DNA from: ZC4RG30 sp039917615 | GTDB lineage: Bacteria > Pseudomonadota > Gammaproteobacteria > Steroidobacterales > Steroidobacteraceae | Length of the DNA stretch: 64,000 nucleotides | Direction: 5' to 3' | Assembly (NCBI GenBank): GCA_039917615.1 | Contig: JBDSJD010000017.1 | Coordinates: forward strand, 186,001-250,000 | Shown here: piece by piece, positions 41,654 through 49,308 of the stretch | How the letters are laid out: each line of letters starts with the position of its first letter | How positions within the stretch are numbered: position 1 is the stretch's first letter | The notes under the pieces: model-generated | Databases searched by the model: none | What the model was told of the DNA's origin: nothing | The model's input: only the letters and a program-made list of their open reading frames with translations | Program-made: the position numbers and the translations under genes

Positions 41654-42993
41654 TCACCATCATCGGGGCCGGGCCTGCCGGCTGCCTGCTGGGCATTCTG
41701 CTTGCACGCCGTGGTCTCGCCGTCGATATCTACGAACAGCGGGCTGACCCGCGACACAGTCCTGTCGAGGCAGGCCGTTCCATCAACCTGGCGCTGGCGG
41801 CTCGTGGCATTCGTGCTCTCAAGGCCGCGGGTGTCATGGACGCATTGATGCCTGCGCTGGTCATGATGCGCGGCCGAATGCTGCACGAGCCAGGCAGGCC
41901 AGATCAGTTCAATGCCTACGGCCAGCGGCCGCATGAAGTGATTTGGTCCGTTTCGCGAACCACACTCACGACGCTGCTCACCGATGCCGCTGCCAGGCAC
42001 CCGAATCTGCGGCTGAATTTCGGGCAGCAGTGTGTCGACTATCCCGGCAATGGCCAGCTGCTCATGCACGATGAGAGCAGTGGCCGGCAATACCGGCTGA
42101 CGGCAGAGCGCATCATCGGCGCGGACGGTGCTGGCTCCACATTGCGGCATGCGTTGGCTGCTCGTCAGGGTTTCAAAGTGACGGAAGCACGACTCCCGCA
42201 CGACTACAAGGAGCTGGTCATTCCCTGCCGCGAGGGTCGGCCGCCGCTCGCCATGGATGCATTGCATATCTGGCCGCGCGGCGGCTTCATGCTGATTGCA
42301 CTGCCCAATGCCGATGGCAGCTTCACTGCCACGCTGTTTCTGGCCCGCCAAGGCGGCGGGCCAGCGTTCGATACGCTCGAAAGTGCGGCTAAAGTGCGCG
42401 ATTTTTTCGCCGCACATTTTCCCGATGTGCTGCGGCTGGTTCCGGATCTGGTGCAACAGTTTGCTGCGCACCCCCAGGGATTCCTGGGTACGGTCTACTG
42501 TCCGCACTGGCATGACGCAGAGCGATTGTTGCTGATCGGCGATGCGGCGCATGCCATCGTGCCCTTTCACGGCCAGGGCATGAATTGCGCTTTTGAAGAC
42601 TGCCGGATTCTCGACGAGCTGCTGTCAGAAGAGTCCGCCAGTGCATTCACGACGTTTGCAGCCAGTCGCCGCGAAGATTGCCTGGCCATCGCACAGATGG
42701 CATTGGAGAACTACGGTGAAATGCGCGACGCCGTGCGCGACCCGCGCTTCCAGCGCCAGAAGGCGCTGTCTCTGGAACTGGAGCTGGCGCAACCCGACCG
42801 TTTTGTGCCCCGCTACTCCATGGTGATGTTTCGCGACGACATCCCCTATTCCCAGGCGCTGCAGCGCGGCCGCATTCAGCAACAGATTCTGGAGGAATTG
42901 ACCGTTTCATCCGAGGATGCGCCAGCGCCCGTGGATGCGGCTGGCAAATTGATCAGCTCGCGCCTGCCGCCCTTACCCGTGCCAGCTCGATGA
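41650..42993 (+). CDS. kmo: Kynurenine 3-monooxygenase
   Basis: FAD-dependent hydroxylation of kynurenine to 3-hydroxykynurenine. It is 447 residues long. IIGAGPAGCLLGILLARRG is the FAD-binding loop, RIIGADGAGS the DG motif, and LIGDAAHAIVPFHGQGMNCAFEDC the second FAD site. No membrane-anchor helix is evident at the C-terminus. Its 3' end overlaps the convergent folA gene by 41 bp. No tryptophan 2,3-dioxygenase is in the window. Confidence 0.96.
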   Translation: MITIIGAGPAGCLLGILLARRGLAVDIYEQRADPRHSPVEAGRSINLALAARGIRALKAAGVMDALMPALVMMRGRMLHEPGRPDQFNAYGQRPHEVIWSVSRTTLTTLLTDAAARHPNLRLNFGQQCVDYPGNGQLLMHDESSGRQYRLTAERIIGADGAGSTLRHALAARQGFKVTEARLPHDYKELVIPCREGRPPLAMDALHIWPRGGFMLIALPNADGSFTATLFLARQGGGPAFDTLESAAKVRDFFAAHFPDVLRLVPDLVQQFAAHPQGFLGTVYCPHWHDAERLLLIGDAAHAIVPFHGQGMNCAFEDCRILDELLSEESASAFTTFAASRREDCLAIAQMALENYGEMRDAVRDPRFQRQKALSLELELAQPDRFVPRYSMVMFRDDIPYSQALQRGRIQQQILEELTVSSEDAPAPVDAAGKLISSRLPPLPVPAR

Positions 42994-43453
42994 AGCTCAT
43001 GGCGTAGACATTGCGTTCGTCGGCTGGATGTTCTTTGCGCGACACTTCCTGCCACTCGCCAGGTTGCAGCGCTGGCAGAAAGACATCGCCCTCGACTATG
43101 CAATGCACCCGCGTCAGATGAATGTGGTCCATTCTCGGCATCGCCAGGTCGAAGATCATGGCGCCGCCGATCACCATGAGTTCCGGGGCCCCAGCTGCGA
43201 GTTCGCAAGCTTCGTCCAGCGTGCGCGCTACAGCCACGCCAGGCGCCGTGAACCCGGCACGACTCAGGACGATATTGAGCCGGCCCGGCAATGGCTTGCC
43301 AATCGAATCGTAGGTTCGCCGACCCATCAGGATCGGCTTGCCCATGGTGACCCGCTTGAAGAAAGCCAGATCTGCGGGCTGGTACCAGGGCAGCGCGTTG
43401 TCGCGTCCAATTACGTCGTTGTCAGACGCAGCGACGACGGCGACCAGCTTCAT
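42953..43453 (-). CDS. folA: Dihydrofolate reductase
   Basis: NADPH-dependent reduction of dihydrofolate. It is 166 residues long. VAASDNDVIGRDNALPW (substrate Asp replaced in context by the RDNALPW motif typical of DHFR), FKRVTMGKPILMGRRTYDSIGKPLPGR in pieces, IGGAMIFDLAMP and the terminal Phe segment are family hallmarks. It is the last gene of the lgt-thyA-SET-folA run, with ATG 43453 overlapping the SET gene stop (ATGA). It overlaps the convergent kmo gene at its end. Confidence 0.96.
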   Translation of the reverse strand: MKLVAVVAASDNDVIGRDNALPWYQPADLAFFKRVTMGKPILMGRRTYDSIGKPLPGRLNIVLSRAGFTAPGVAVARTLDEACELAAGAPELMVIGGAMIFDLAMPRMDHIHLTRVHCIVEGDVFLPALQPGEWQEVSRKEHPADERNVYAMSFIELARVRAAGAS

Positions 43454-44103
43454 GCGCGTCGCTTGGCCTTGGCTTGCCCGGCCAATGCGTCGACGGTGCC
43501 AGGCCTGGCCTTTGCCGCAGTCTTCTGCTTCTTGCCCTTGGTGGTCTTCTTGCCCGTGCTCTTCTTGCCCTTCACGGTCTTCCTACCCTTCGCAGCCGCC
43601 TTGCGCCTGACTGGCTTGGGACGCTTCGCTGGCCACAGCATCGTGCCGCGACACTTCGGCGAGCCACAGCGGCAGGCATAGATCTTGTCGACGTTCGCCG
43701 GATCGTTCCGGTCGCGCCCGATCTGGTAGTCGTAACCGAGTTCCTCGCTTTTCCCGATGTCCTTGATCGCATCGATGAACACGCGGCCCTTCTCGGTTTC
43801 GGATTCGCAATTGCCATCACAGTGGTGATTGACCCAGCGCGCCTCATTGCCGCCCCTGGTTGCGTCGATGACAGTCTTGCGATCGGCGATGAACAGGAAC
43901 GTGTGGTTGTCGTTCACGTCCGCGCCTTCATAGCGTCGGTCGGCCTCTTTGTGCGAGATGCGCTCCCCGAGGTATTCGATGATTCGCGTGCCTTTCGGAA
44001 TGAACCGGCGGGCGAAACAGCCGTTGCCATGGACTTTCGATCGCCGCACGACGATCCATTTGTTCTGCGGGTGCACCGCTTGCTTATGCTTTGCTTTTGC
44101 CAT
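43450..44103 (-). CDS. SET-domain protein methyltransferase with Lys-rich tail
   Basis: A 217-residue protein. Residues about 15-140 are a SET domain: KVHGNGCFARRFIPKGTRIIEYLGE, WVNHHCDGNCE (the SAM/NHxC-type motif), EELGYDYQIG and the post-SET-like CRCGSPKCRG with three Cys. Residues about 158-217 are Lys- and Ala-rich with repeated KGKK/KKTTKGKK motifs, resembling histone H1-like basic tails that can bind nucleic acid. SET proteins methylate lysines. It is encoded between thyA and folA and coupled to folA. The target is unknown; the Lys-rich tail might be autosubstrate. Confidence 0.88.
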   Translation of the reverse strand: MAKAKHKQAVHPQNKWIVVRRSKVHGNGCFARRFIPKGTRIIEYLGERISHKEADRRYEGADVNDNHTFLFIADRKTVIDATRGGNEARWVNHHCDGNCESETEKGRVFIDAIKDIGKSEELGYDYQIGRDRNDPANVDKIYACRCGSPKCRGTMLWPAKRPKPVRRKAAAKGRKTVKGKKSTGKKTTKGKKQKTAAKARPGTVDALAGQAKAKRRA

Positions 44104-44106
44104 GAC

Positions 44107-44901
44107 TCAGACCGCCACGGGCGCCTTGATGGGCGCATGATGCTGGTAATTCACGAACTGGATATCCTCCGCTTGGTATTCGAACAGGCTGGCCGGCCGG
44201 CGCCGCAACTGCAATCGTGGCGCCGGCAAAGGGGCACGCGACAGTTGCAGGTCGGCCTGCTCCAGATGATTCAGATACAGGTGGCAGTCGCCGCCCGTCC
44301 AGATGAAATCGCCCACGGCGAGGTCGCACTGTTGCGCGACCATATGTGTCAGCAGCGCATATGAAGCGATGTTGAACGGCACGCCCAGGAATACGTCCGC
44401 GCTGCGCTGATACAGCTGGCAGGACAATTTCCCGTCAGCGACATGGAACTGGAACAGCGCGTGGCAGGGCAACAGCCGCATGTCGTCAAGCTCGCCGACA
44501 TTCCAGGCACTGACCAGCATGCGCCGCGAATCGGGATTGTCACGCAGTGTGCTCATGATCTGCGCAAGCTGGTCGATTTGCCGACCATCACGCGCTCCCC
44601 AGGCGCGCCACTGCCGGCCGTACACGGGACCCAGGTCCCCGTTTGCATCGGCCCACTCATCCCAGATGCGCACCCCGTGCTCGTGCAGGTAACGGACATT
44701 TGTGTCGCCACTGAGAAACCAAAGCAGCTCATGCACCACCGATGGCAGGTGTATTCGCTTGGTGGTCACCAGCGGAAAGCCGGCGTCAAGGTCGAACCGC
44801 ATCTGCCAACCGAACAGCGACAGGGTTCCCGTGCCGGTTCGATCACCCTTGGCTTGACCACGTTCGCGGACGGCCCGTAGCAATTCAAGATAGGTCTTCA
44901 C
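44107..44901 (-). CDS. thyA: Thymidylate synthase
   Basis: Methylates dUMP to dTMP using methylene-THF. The 264 residues include RTGTGTLSLFGWQMRFDL, the catalytic Cys in LLPCHALFQFHV, QRSADVFLGVPFNIASYALL and HLYLNHLEQADLQLSR. The start is GTG 44901, overlapping the lgt stop as GTGA. Its product dihydrofolate is the substrate of the folA two genes downstream. Confidence 0.97.
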   Translation of the reverse strand: MKTYLELLRAVRERGQAKGDRTGTGTLSLFGWQMRFDLDAGFPLVTTKRIHLPSVVHELLWFLSGDTNVRYLHEHGVRIWDEWADANGDLGPVYGRQWRAWGARDGRQIDQLAQIMSTLRDNPDSRRMLVSAWNVGELDDMRLLPCHALFQFHVADGKLSCQLYQRSADVFLGVPFNIASYALLTHMVAQQCDLAVGDFIWTGGDCHLYLNHLEQADLQLSRAPLPAPRLQLRRRPASLFEYQAEDIQFVNYQHHAPIKAPVAV

Positions 44902-45728
44902 GACGCGACGATGAAATTCCCGGTTCGCTGGGGCTGCATCTTCGCCCGCAGCAACAACGCAGCGCCCACCAGCAACATCGGCAGCGACAGCACCTGCCCC
45001 ATGGTCAGCCAGTCTCCGGTCAGGTAGCCGATCTGCGCGTCTGGAACCCGCACCAGCTCGAGCATCATTCGGACCAGCGCATACCAGACCAGCCCCAGGC
45101 CGATGATTGCGCCCATCGGCCGCTGGCGGCGGGAATACCAGGTCAGCAGGATGTAGAGGGCCAAACCTTCGAACACCGCTTCATAGAGCTGCGACGCATG
45201 CCGGCCAACAAGCTCGCCGTTGGTCGCATCCGGCACTAGAAATCCCCAGCGCCAGTCCGTGGGCGCGCCCCACAATTCACCATTGATGAAGTTGCCAATG
45301 CGGCCAGCACAAATGCCTATACCCGGCAGCGGCGCGCCGAAATCCAGCACGTCCAGCGCGCGGCGATTGTGACGGCGCGCGTACCACAGCAGGGCCACGA
45401 TGACTCCGAGCAAGGCGCCATGGAACGACATGCCGCCCTGCCAGATCTTCACCGGGTACAGCCAGTCGGCCTGCAGCAGCCCTATCTGGTAAGGCAGCAC
45501 GTAGAGCAGCACATAACCGATGCGACCCCCGACAATTACACCGACCATCGCCCAGAAGATGAGGTCGTCCACCTGCTCGGCATTCCAGGTGCTGCCGGCC
45601 CGCGCAGCCTGACGGCGGGCCAGCCACCACGCCACGGCGAATCCCACGACGTACATGATTCCATACCAGTGAATCTGCACTGGACCCAGATGCAGGGCGA
45701 CGGGATCAATCTTGGGGTAGGTAAGCAT
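44898..45728 (-). CDS. lgt: Phosphatidylglycerol-prolipoprotein diacylglyceryl transferase
   Basis: Inner-membrane enzyme adding diacylglycerol to the lipobox Cys of prolipoproteins. It is 276 residues with about seven hydrophobic segments. Signature segments are VALHLGPVQIHWYGIMYVVGF-like N-terminus, GGRIGYVLLY, GGMSFHGALLGVI, GRIGNFINGELWG (the Lgt signature) and RHASQLYEA. ATG 45728 fits. Ends coupled to thyA. Confidence 0.97.
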   Translation of the reverse strand: MLTYPKIDPVALHLGPVQIHWYGIMYVVGFAVAWWLARRQAARAGSTWNAEQVDDLIFWAMVGVIVGGRIGYVLLYVLPYQIGLLQADWLYPVKIWQGGMSFHGALLGVIVALLWYARRHNRRALDVLDFGAPLPGIGICAGRIGNFINGELWGAPTDWRWGFLVPDATNGELVGRHASQLYEAVFEGLALYILLTWYSRRQRPMGAIIGLGLVWYALVRMMLELVRVPDAQIGYLTGDWLTMGQVLSLPMLLVGAALLLRAKMQPQRTGNFIVAS

Positions 45729-45737
45729 CCGGCAATT

Positions 45738-46943
45738 CTACCGGCAAACGCGGGCGAACAAGGCTTTCAGATAGCGCGTCTCCGGCATCGCCGGATGCAC
45801 CGGATGATCCGGCGACTGGCCACCCTGCGCGATCAGCCGCAGCTCGCGGCCGGCGTGATTGGCCGCAGACTGCAGCAGCACGGGCAGTGCCTCGGCTGGC
45901 AGGTGCCAGGAACATGAACAGCTCACCAGCAACGCATCGTCCGCTGCAAGGTTCAGTGCCAGCTGATTGAGCTTGCGGTAGGCGGCCTCACCTTTGGGAA
46001 GGTCCTTGCGCCGCTTGATGAATGCCGGCGGATCAACTATGAGTACATCGAACTGCCGTCCTTCCTCATGCAGGGATTCAAGCACGGCAAAGGCATCGCC
46101 CCGCCTGGTCTCTATAGCCACACCATTACGTTCGGCATTCGCCTGGGCCGCGTCGAGGGCGGCCTGCGAGGAATCGACGCAAACTGCAGAAGCAGCCCCG
46201 GCCGCCATGGCCGACACCGCCCAGCCGCCGACATAGCTGCAGACATCCAGCACCCGCGCACCGGGCCGCAGAAATTGCCGCAGCTGCGCACGATTGGCAG
46301 TCTGGTCATAGAACCAGCCGGTTTTCTGTCCATCAGCCAGGGGTGCTTCGAACTGCAGCCCGGCTTCGACAATCTGCACGGTCGCGGGCAGATCAGCACC
46401 AACCGCCTGCATAGTGAGCGGCAGTGCTTCCAAAGCACGCGCGCCGCCATCGTTTTTCCAGACCAGCAACCTGATTCCAGCCAGTTCTTGCAACGCCTGT
46501 TCAAGCATCTCGCGGCGCTGTTCCATGGCAAGCGTTGAGATCTGGCCGACCAGCAGGTCACCGTAGCGGTCGATTACCAGCCCAGGCAAACCGTCGGATT
46601 CGCCGTACACCAGCCGGAAATGTGCGCCGCCGATGTAACGCTCCCGCAGCGCCAACGCGCGCTGCAGCCGCGCACGCAACAACTCAGGGCCAAAAGGCTG
46701 CTGTTCCACTGTGCTGACCACCCGCCCGCAAATCAGCGCATGCGGATTGATCAAAGCATGGGCCAGAAACTTGCGCCGGTGATCCAGCAGGCGCACTGCA
46801 GCCCCCGGCACCACACCGGTCAGCGGCGTTACGGAGGTGTCGATCTCGTTGGAAAACACCCAGGCATGGCCGCCACGGATGCGTTTGTCGTCATGGCGCC
46901 GAAGCACCAGTTGCGGCAGCTCGGTGTGCAGTGAATCTGTCAT
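45738..46943 (-). CDS. rlmI: 23S rRNA (cytosine1962-C5)-methyltransferase, RlmI-like
   Basis: A 401-residue class I methyltransferase with an N-terminal PUA domain (about 8-80: HDDKRIRGGHAWVFSNEID). The SAM site is VLDVCSYVGGWAVSAMAAGA, the catalytic Asp-Pro-Pro is LIVDPPAFIKRRKD, and VSCSCSWHL carries the Cys-containing motif VI. This fits RlmI/RlmK-type 23S rRNA m5C methyltransferases. It is a single gene, 9 bp upstream of lgt on the same strand, so it may be cotranscribed with that operon. Confidence 0.9.
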   Translation of the reverse strand: MTDSLHTELPQLVLRRHDDKRIRGGHAWVFSNEIDTSVTPLTGVVPGAAVRLLDHRRKFLAHALINPHALICGRVVSTVEQQPFGPELLRARLQRALALRERYIGGAHFRLVYGESDGLPGLVIDRYGDLLVGQISTLAMEQRREMLEQALQELAGIRLLVWKNDGGARALEALPLTMQAVGADLPATVQIVEAGLQFEAPLADGQKTGWFYDQTANRAQLRQFLRPGARVLDVCSYVGGWAVSAMAAGAASAVCVDSSQAALDAAQANAERNGVAIETRRGDAFAVLESLHEEGRQFDVLIVDPPAFIKRRKDLPKGEAAYRKLNQLALNLAADDALLVSCSCSWHLPAEALPVLLQSAANHAGRELRLIAQGGQSPDHPVHPAMPETRYLKALFARVCR

Positions 46944-46995
46944 GGTGGCCGCGAGTCTACTGTATGACTGCCTGCATCAATGACAGACCTGCGAC

Positions 46996-47023
46996 GCCCC
47001 GCGAATGTCGGTGGTCGCGGGGC
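46996..47023 (-). terminator. Stem-loop after the first YceI gene
   Basis: GCCCCGCGA and TCGCGGGGC form a perfect 9-bp stem around a 10-base loop. It lies 7 bp past the stop codon of the minus-strand YceI gene. No T-run follows, so it may only stabilise the 3' end. Confidence 0.5.
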
Positions 47024-47030
47024 CGCGCGA

Positions 47031-47612
47031 TCAATTGACCTTGGCCGCCTCCACCGTGATCAACAGCTTCGTGGCCATCTTGAAGCCCGCCGACTTGCCA
47101 TAGTCCACGCCAAACTCATCGCGGTTCAGCGTGCCCACCGCATCCGCGCCACAGGTCATCCTGCGGGTCAACCCACTGGCCTTGCACATGAAAGAATTCA
47201 GCGTGAGCTTCACGGGCTTCGTCACTCCCTTCATGGTCAGCTGACCGTCCACCTCTGTCGGCGCATCGCCGTTCCACTTGCTGAAGGTGCCCTTGTAGGT
47301 CGCAGTGGGATATTTCGCCACATCGAACATGGCATCGCCAGAGGCATGCGCATTCATCCTGTCATGACCGAAATCGATCGACGCCATGTTGATGGTCACC
47401 TCCACCGAGCCGGTCTTCGCAGCGGTATCGAGAATGATCGTACCCGAGCTGCTGTTGAACTTTCCGCGCCACAGCGACATGCCGCCATTGTGGTCGGCCT
47501 CGAACGACGGATAGGTGTGGCCGGGATCGATCTTGTACGTTTCCGGTGCCGAGTTTGCGGAAACCGCAATCATCGTCATTGCGACTGCTGCTGCTAGTGC
47601 TTTAAGACTCAC
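47031..47612 (-). CDS. YceI-family periplasmic protein
   Basis: A 193-residue YceI-like lipocalin-fold protein with a signal peptide (to about residue 22, SANSA). It has YKIDPGHTYPSFEADHNGGMSLWRGKFNSSSG in pieces, SVEVTINMASIDFG and VTKPVKLTLNSF. YceI proteins bind isoprenoid-type lipids in a barrel cavity. The start is GTG 47612. It follows a second YceI gene by 36 bp in the same direction. Confidence 0.9.
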   Translation of the reverse strand: MSLKALAAAVAMTMIAVSANSAPETYKIDPGHTYPSFEADHNGGMSLWRGKFNSSSGTIILDTAAKTGSVEVTINMASIDFGHDRMNAHASGDAMFDVAKYPTATYKGTFSKWNGDAPTEVDGQLTMKGVTKPVKLTLNSFMCKASGLTRRMTCGADAVGTLNRDEFGVDYGKSAGFKMATKLLITVEAAKVN

Positions 47613-47648
47613 GCTGCTACTCCTGAATGATCGATTCCAAACACGGCT

Positions 47649-48200
47649 TTACTTCCCGCCCACCAGGTGAAACTTGACGGTGACTTTGTCATCCACCGCA
47701 TCTTCCCAGATCGGATCACCGATACCGAAAGCCTTGCGCGACATTACAAAGTTGCCGTCGAACACCGGGCCCGCCGGGCTGGTGCTGATCGCCACCGGCA
47801 CGGTGATCGTGAGCACCCTGCCCTTGACCGTCAGCGTGCCCGTAGCATCAAACCTCGTGGCGTTGACCGCCTTGATGGTGGTCGACTTGAACACCCCACG
47901 GGGGAAACCTGCGCTGTCGAACCAGGATTTCTTGCGCAGCTCTTCACTGTAGGCCGGGTCGCCCAGATCGAGGCTTGCCATATCCACGTCGATCAGCGCC
48001 GAGGCACCCGCAACATTCTTCGGGTCGAAATCGATCACGCCCTTGAATGACTTGAACGAACTCTCCACTGCCACGCCTTCCTGCTTGAAGGTGGCCGTCA
48101 AAGTGCTCTTCGAGGCTGGGCCAATATTAAGCGGCGCGGCCATCAGCAGACCAGAAACCGCGCCCAGTACCGCCGCCATGAACATTCGCTTGCGGATCAT
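47649..48200 (-). CDS. YceI-family periplasmic protein
   Basis: A 183-residue YceI-like protein: signal peptide (VSGLLMAA), SKSTLTATFKQEGVAVESSFKSFKGVIDFDP in pieces, DMASLDLGDPAYSEELRKKSWFDS and LTVKGRVLTITVPVA. It shares the fold but little sequence with the next YceI gene, so the pair is not a recent duplication. The ATG at 48200 overlaps the cytochrome b561 stop (ATGA); an apparent longer frame to 48521 is rejected because it would run through that gene. Confidence 0.9.
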   Translation of the reverse strand: MIRKRMFMAAVLGAVSGLLMAAPLNIGPASKSTLTATFKQEGVAVESSFKSFKGVIDFDPKNVAGASALIDVDMASLDLGDPAYSEELRKKSWFDSAGFPRGVFKSTTIKAVNATRFDATGTLTVKGRVLTITVPVAISTSPAGPVFDGNFVMSRKAFGIGDPIWEDAVDDKVTVKFHLVGGK

Positions 48201-48763
48201 TGCTTTCTCTCCTTGAGTCCCGGCCCTTGCCACGACAGCATACGACGCAGTGTGCGATCCCTGTGAATGAAATGATGTTGCAGCACCGCCAGTACATGCA
48301 GCAACACAAGCGCCGCGAAGGTGATGGCCAGCACTTCGTGCACTTGCACCAGCTGCCCGGCCAGCTCCTTGTCCTTGCCAACGATATCCGGCAATGGAAC
48401 CTTGCCGAGATACACGATCGGGTAACCGGAGGCATTGCTGTACGCCCAGCCACTCAGCGGCATGGCCACCATAAGGAGATACAACAGGCCGTGCCCGACG
48501 TGCGCAGAAATCTGCTGCCAACGGGGCATGATTTCAAGCGGTGGCGCCTGATGGGTCAGCCGCCAACAGATGCGCAGCAGCGCCAGTGACAGCACGCTCA
48601 CCCCCAACCACTTGTGATAATTGTAAAGCTTGAGTTTGCCGGGGCTGATTTCCATGCTGGTCATTGTCCAGCCCATGAACAGTGCCGCCAGAACAAACCC
48701 CGCGATCAGCCAGTGCAGGGCTACTGCGGTGCGTGTGTAGTGGCTGGCGAGGACGGCTTTCAC
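48197..48763 (-). CDS. Cytochrome b561-family protein
   Basis: A 188-residue inner-membrane b-type cytochrome of the bacterial b561 family with four hydrophobic helices. Likely heme-ligating His residues lie in RTAVALHWLIAGF (His17), YNYHKWLGV, SAHVGHGLLYLL and VQVHEVLAITF. Such proteins are commonly encoded with YceI proteins, as here, and may pass electrons linked to quinone. The start is GTG 48763, overlapping the DUF486 stop (GTGA). Confidence 0.92.
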   Translation of the reverse strand: MKAVLASHYTRTAVALHWLIAGFVLAALFMGWTMTSMEISPGKLKLYNYHKWLGVSVLSLALLRICWRLTHQAPPLEIMPRWQQISAHVGHGLLYLLMVAMPLSGWAYSNASGYPIVYLGKVPLPDIVGKDKELAGQLVQVHEVLAITFAALVLLHVLAVLQHHFIHRDRTLRRMLSWQGPGLKERKQ

Positions 48764-49125
48764 GCCGATGCTCCATCACGGAACATGAACCATGCCGCAG
48801 CCACCATGCACAACCCTGCCCACAGATAGTCCAGCTTGATCGGGGTCCGCATGTAGAACATTGCAAATGGCACGAATACCGCCAATGTGACGATTTCCTG
48901 CGCGATCTTGAGCTGCGGCAGGCTCAATACCGTATAGCCGACGCGGTTCGCCGGCACCTGCAGCAGGTATTCAAACAGCGCGATGCCCCAGCTCACCAAC
49001 GCGGCGATGATCCACGGCCGGCCGGACATGCTCTTCAGATGCGCGTACCAGGCAAAGGTCATGAACACATTTGACAGTGTCAGCAGACCAATAGCGACGA
49101 CGGCGGGCGGCAGGTTCAAAGGCAT
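48760..49125 (-). CDS. DUF486 / DMT-like small membrane protein
   Basis: A 121-residue membrane protein with four helices, of the DUF486 type: NVFMTFAWYAHLKSM, PWIIAALVSWGIALFEYLLQVPANRVGY in pieces and PQLKIAQEIVTLAVFVPFAMFYMR. Its function is unknown; the family is distantly similar to drug/metabolite exporters. It is first in the DUF486-b561-YceI run, ATG 49125. Confidence 0.88.
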   Translation of the reverse strand: MPLNLPPAVVAIGLLTLSNVFMTFAWYAHLKSMSGRPWIIAALVSWGIALFEYLLQVPANRVGYTVLSLPQLKIAQEIVTLAVFVPFAMFYMRTPIKLDYLWAGLCMVAAAWFMFRDGASA

Positions 49126-49308
49126 GCGCGTATTCTACAATGCCGAATATGAACGCACCCCTTCCGGCTCGCTTCGCGCCTCCTGCCCTCAGCTGCGTTG
49201 GACGCCGGCAGCCATGTCATGCCTCGAATGTGCACATGAGGGGCCGCAATTGTCGGTAGCCGAAGTGGCAAGCGCCCTGTTCGCTATTTCTTCCGCTATG
49301 TTTGCCCC

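Noticed and set aside
47649..48521. 290-residue version of the second YceI protein
   Set aside because: The extra N-terminus runs through the cytochrome b561 gene in another frame; ATG 48200 gives a proper signal peptide.
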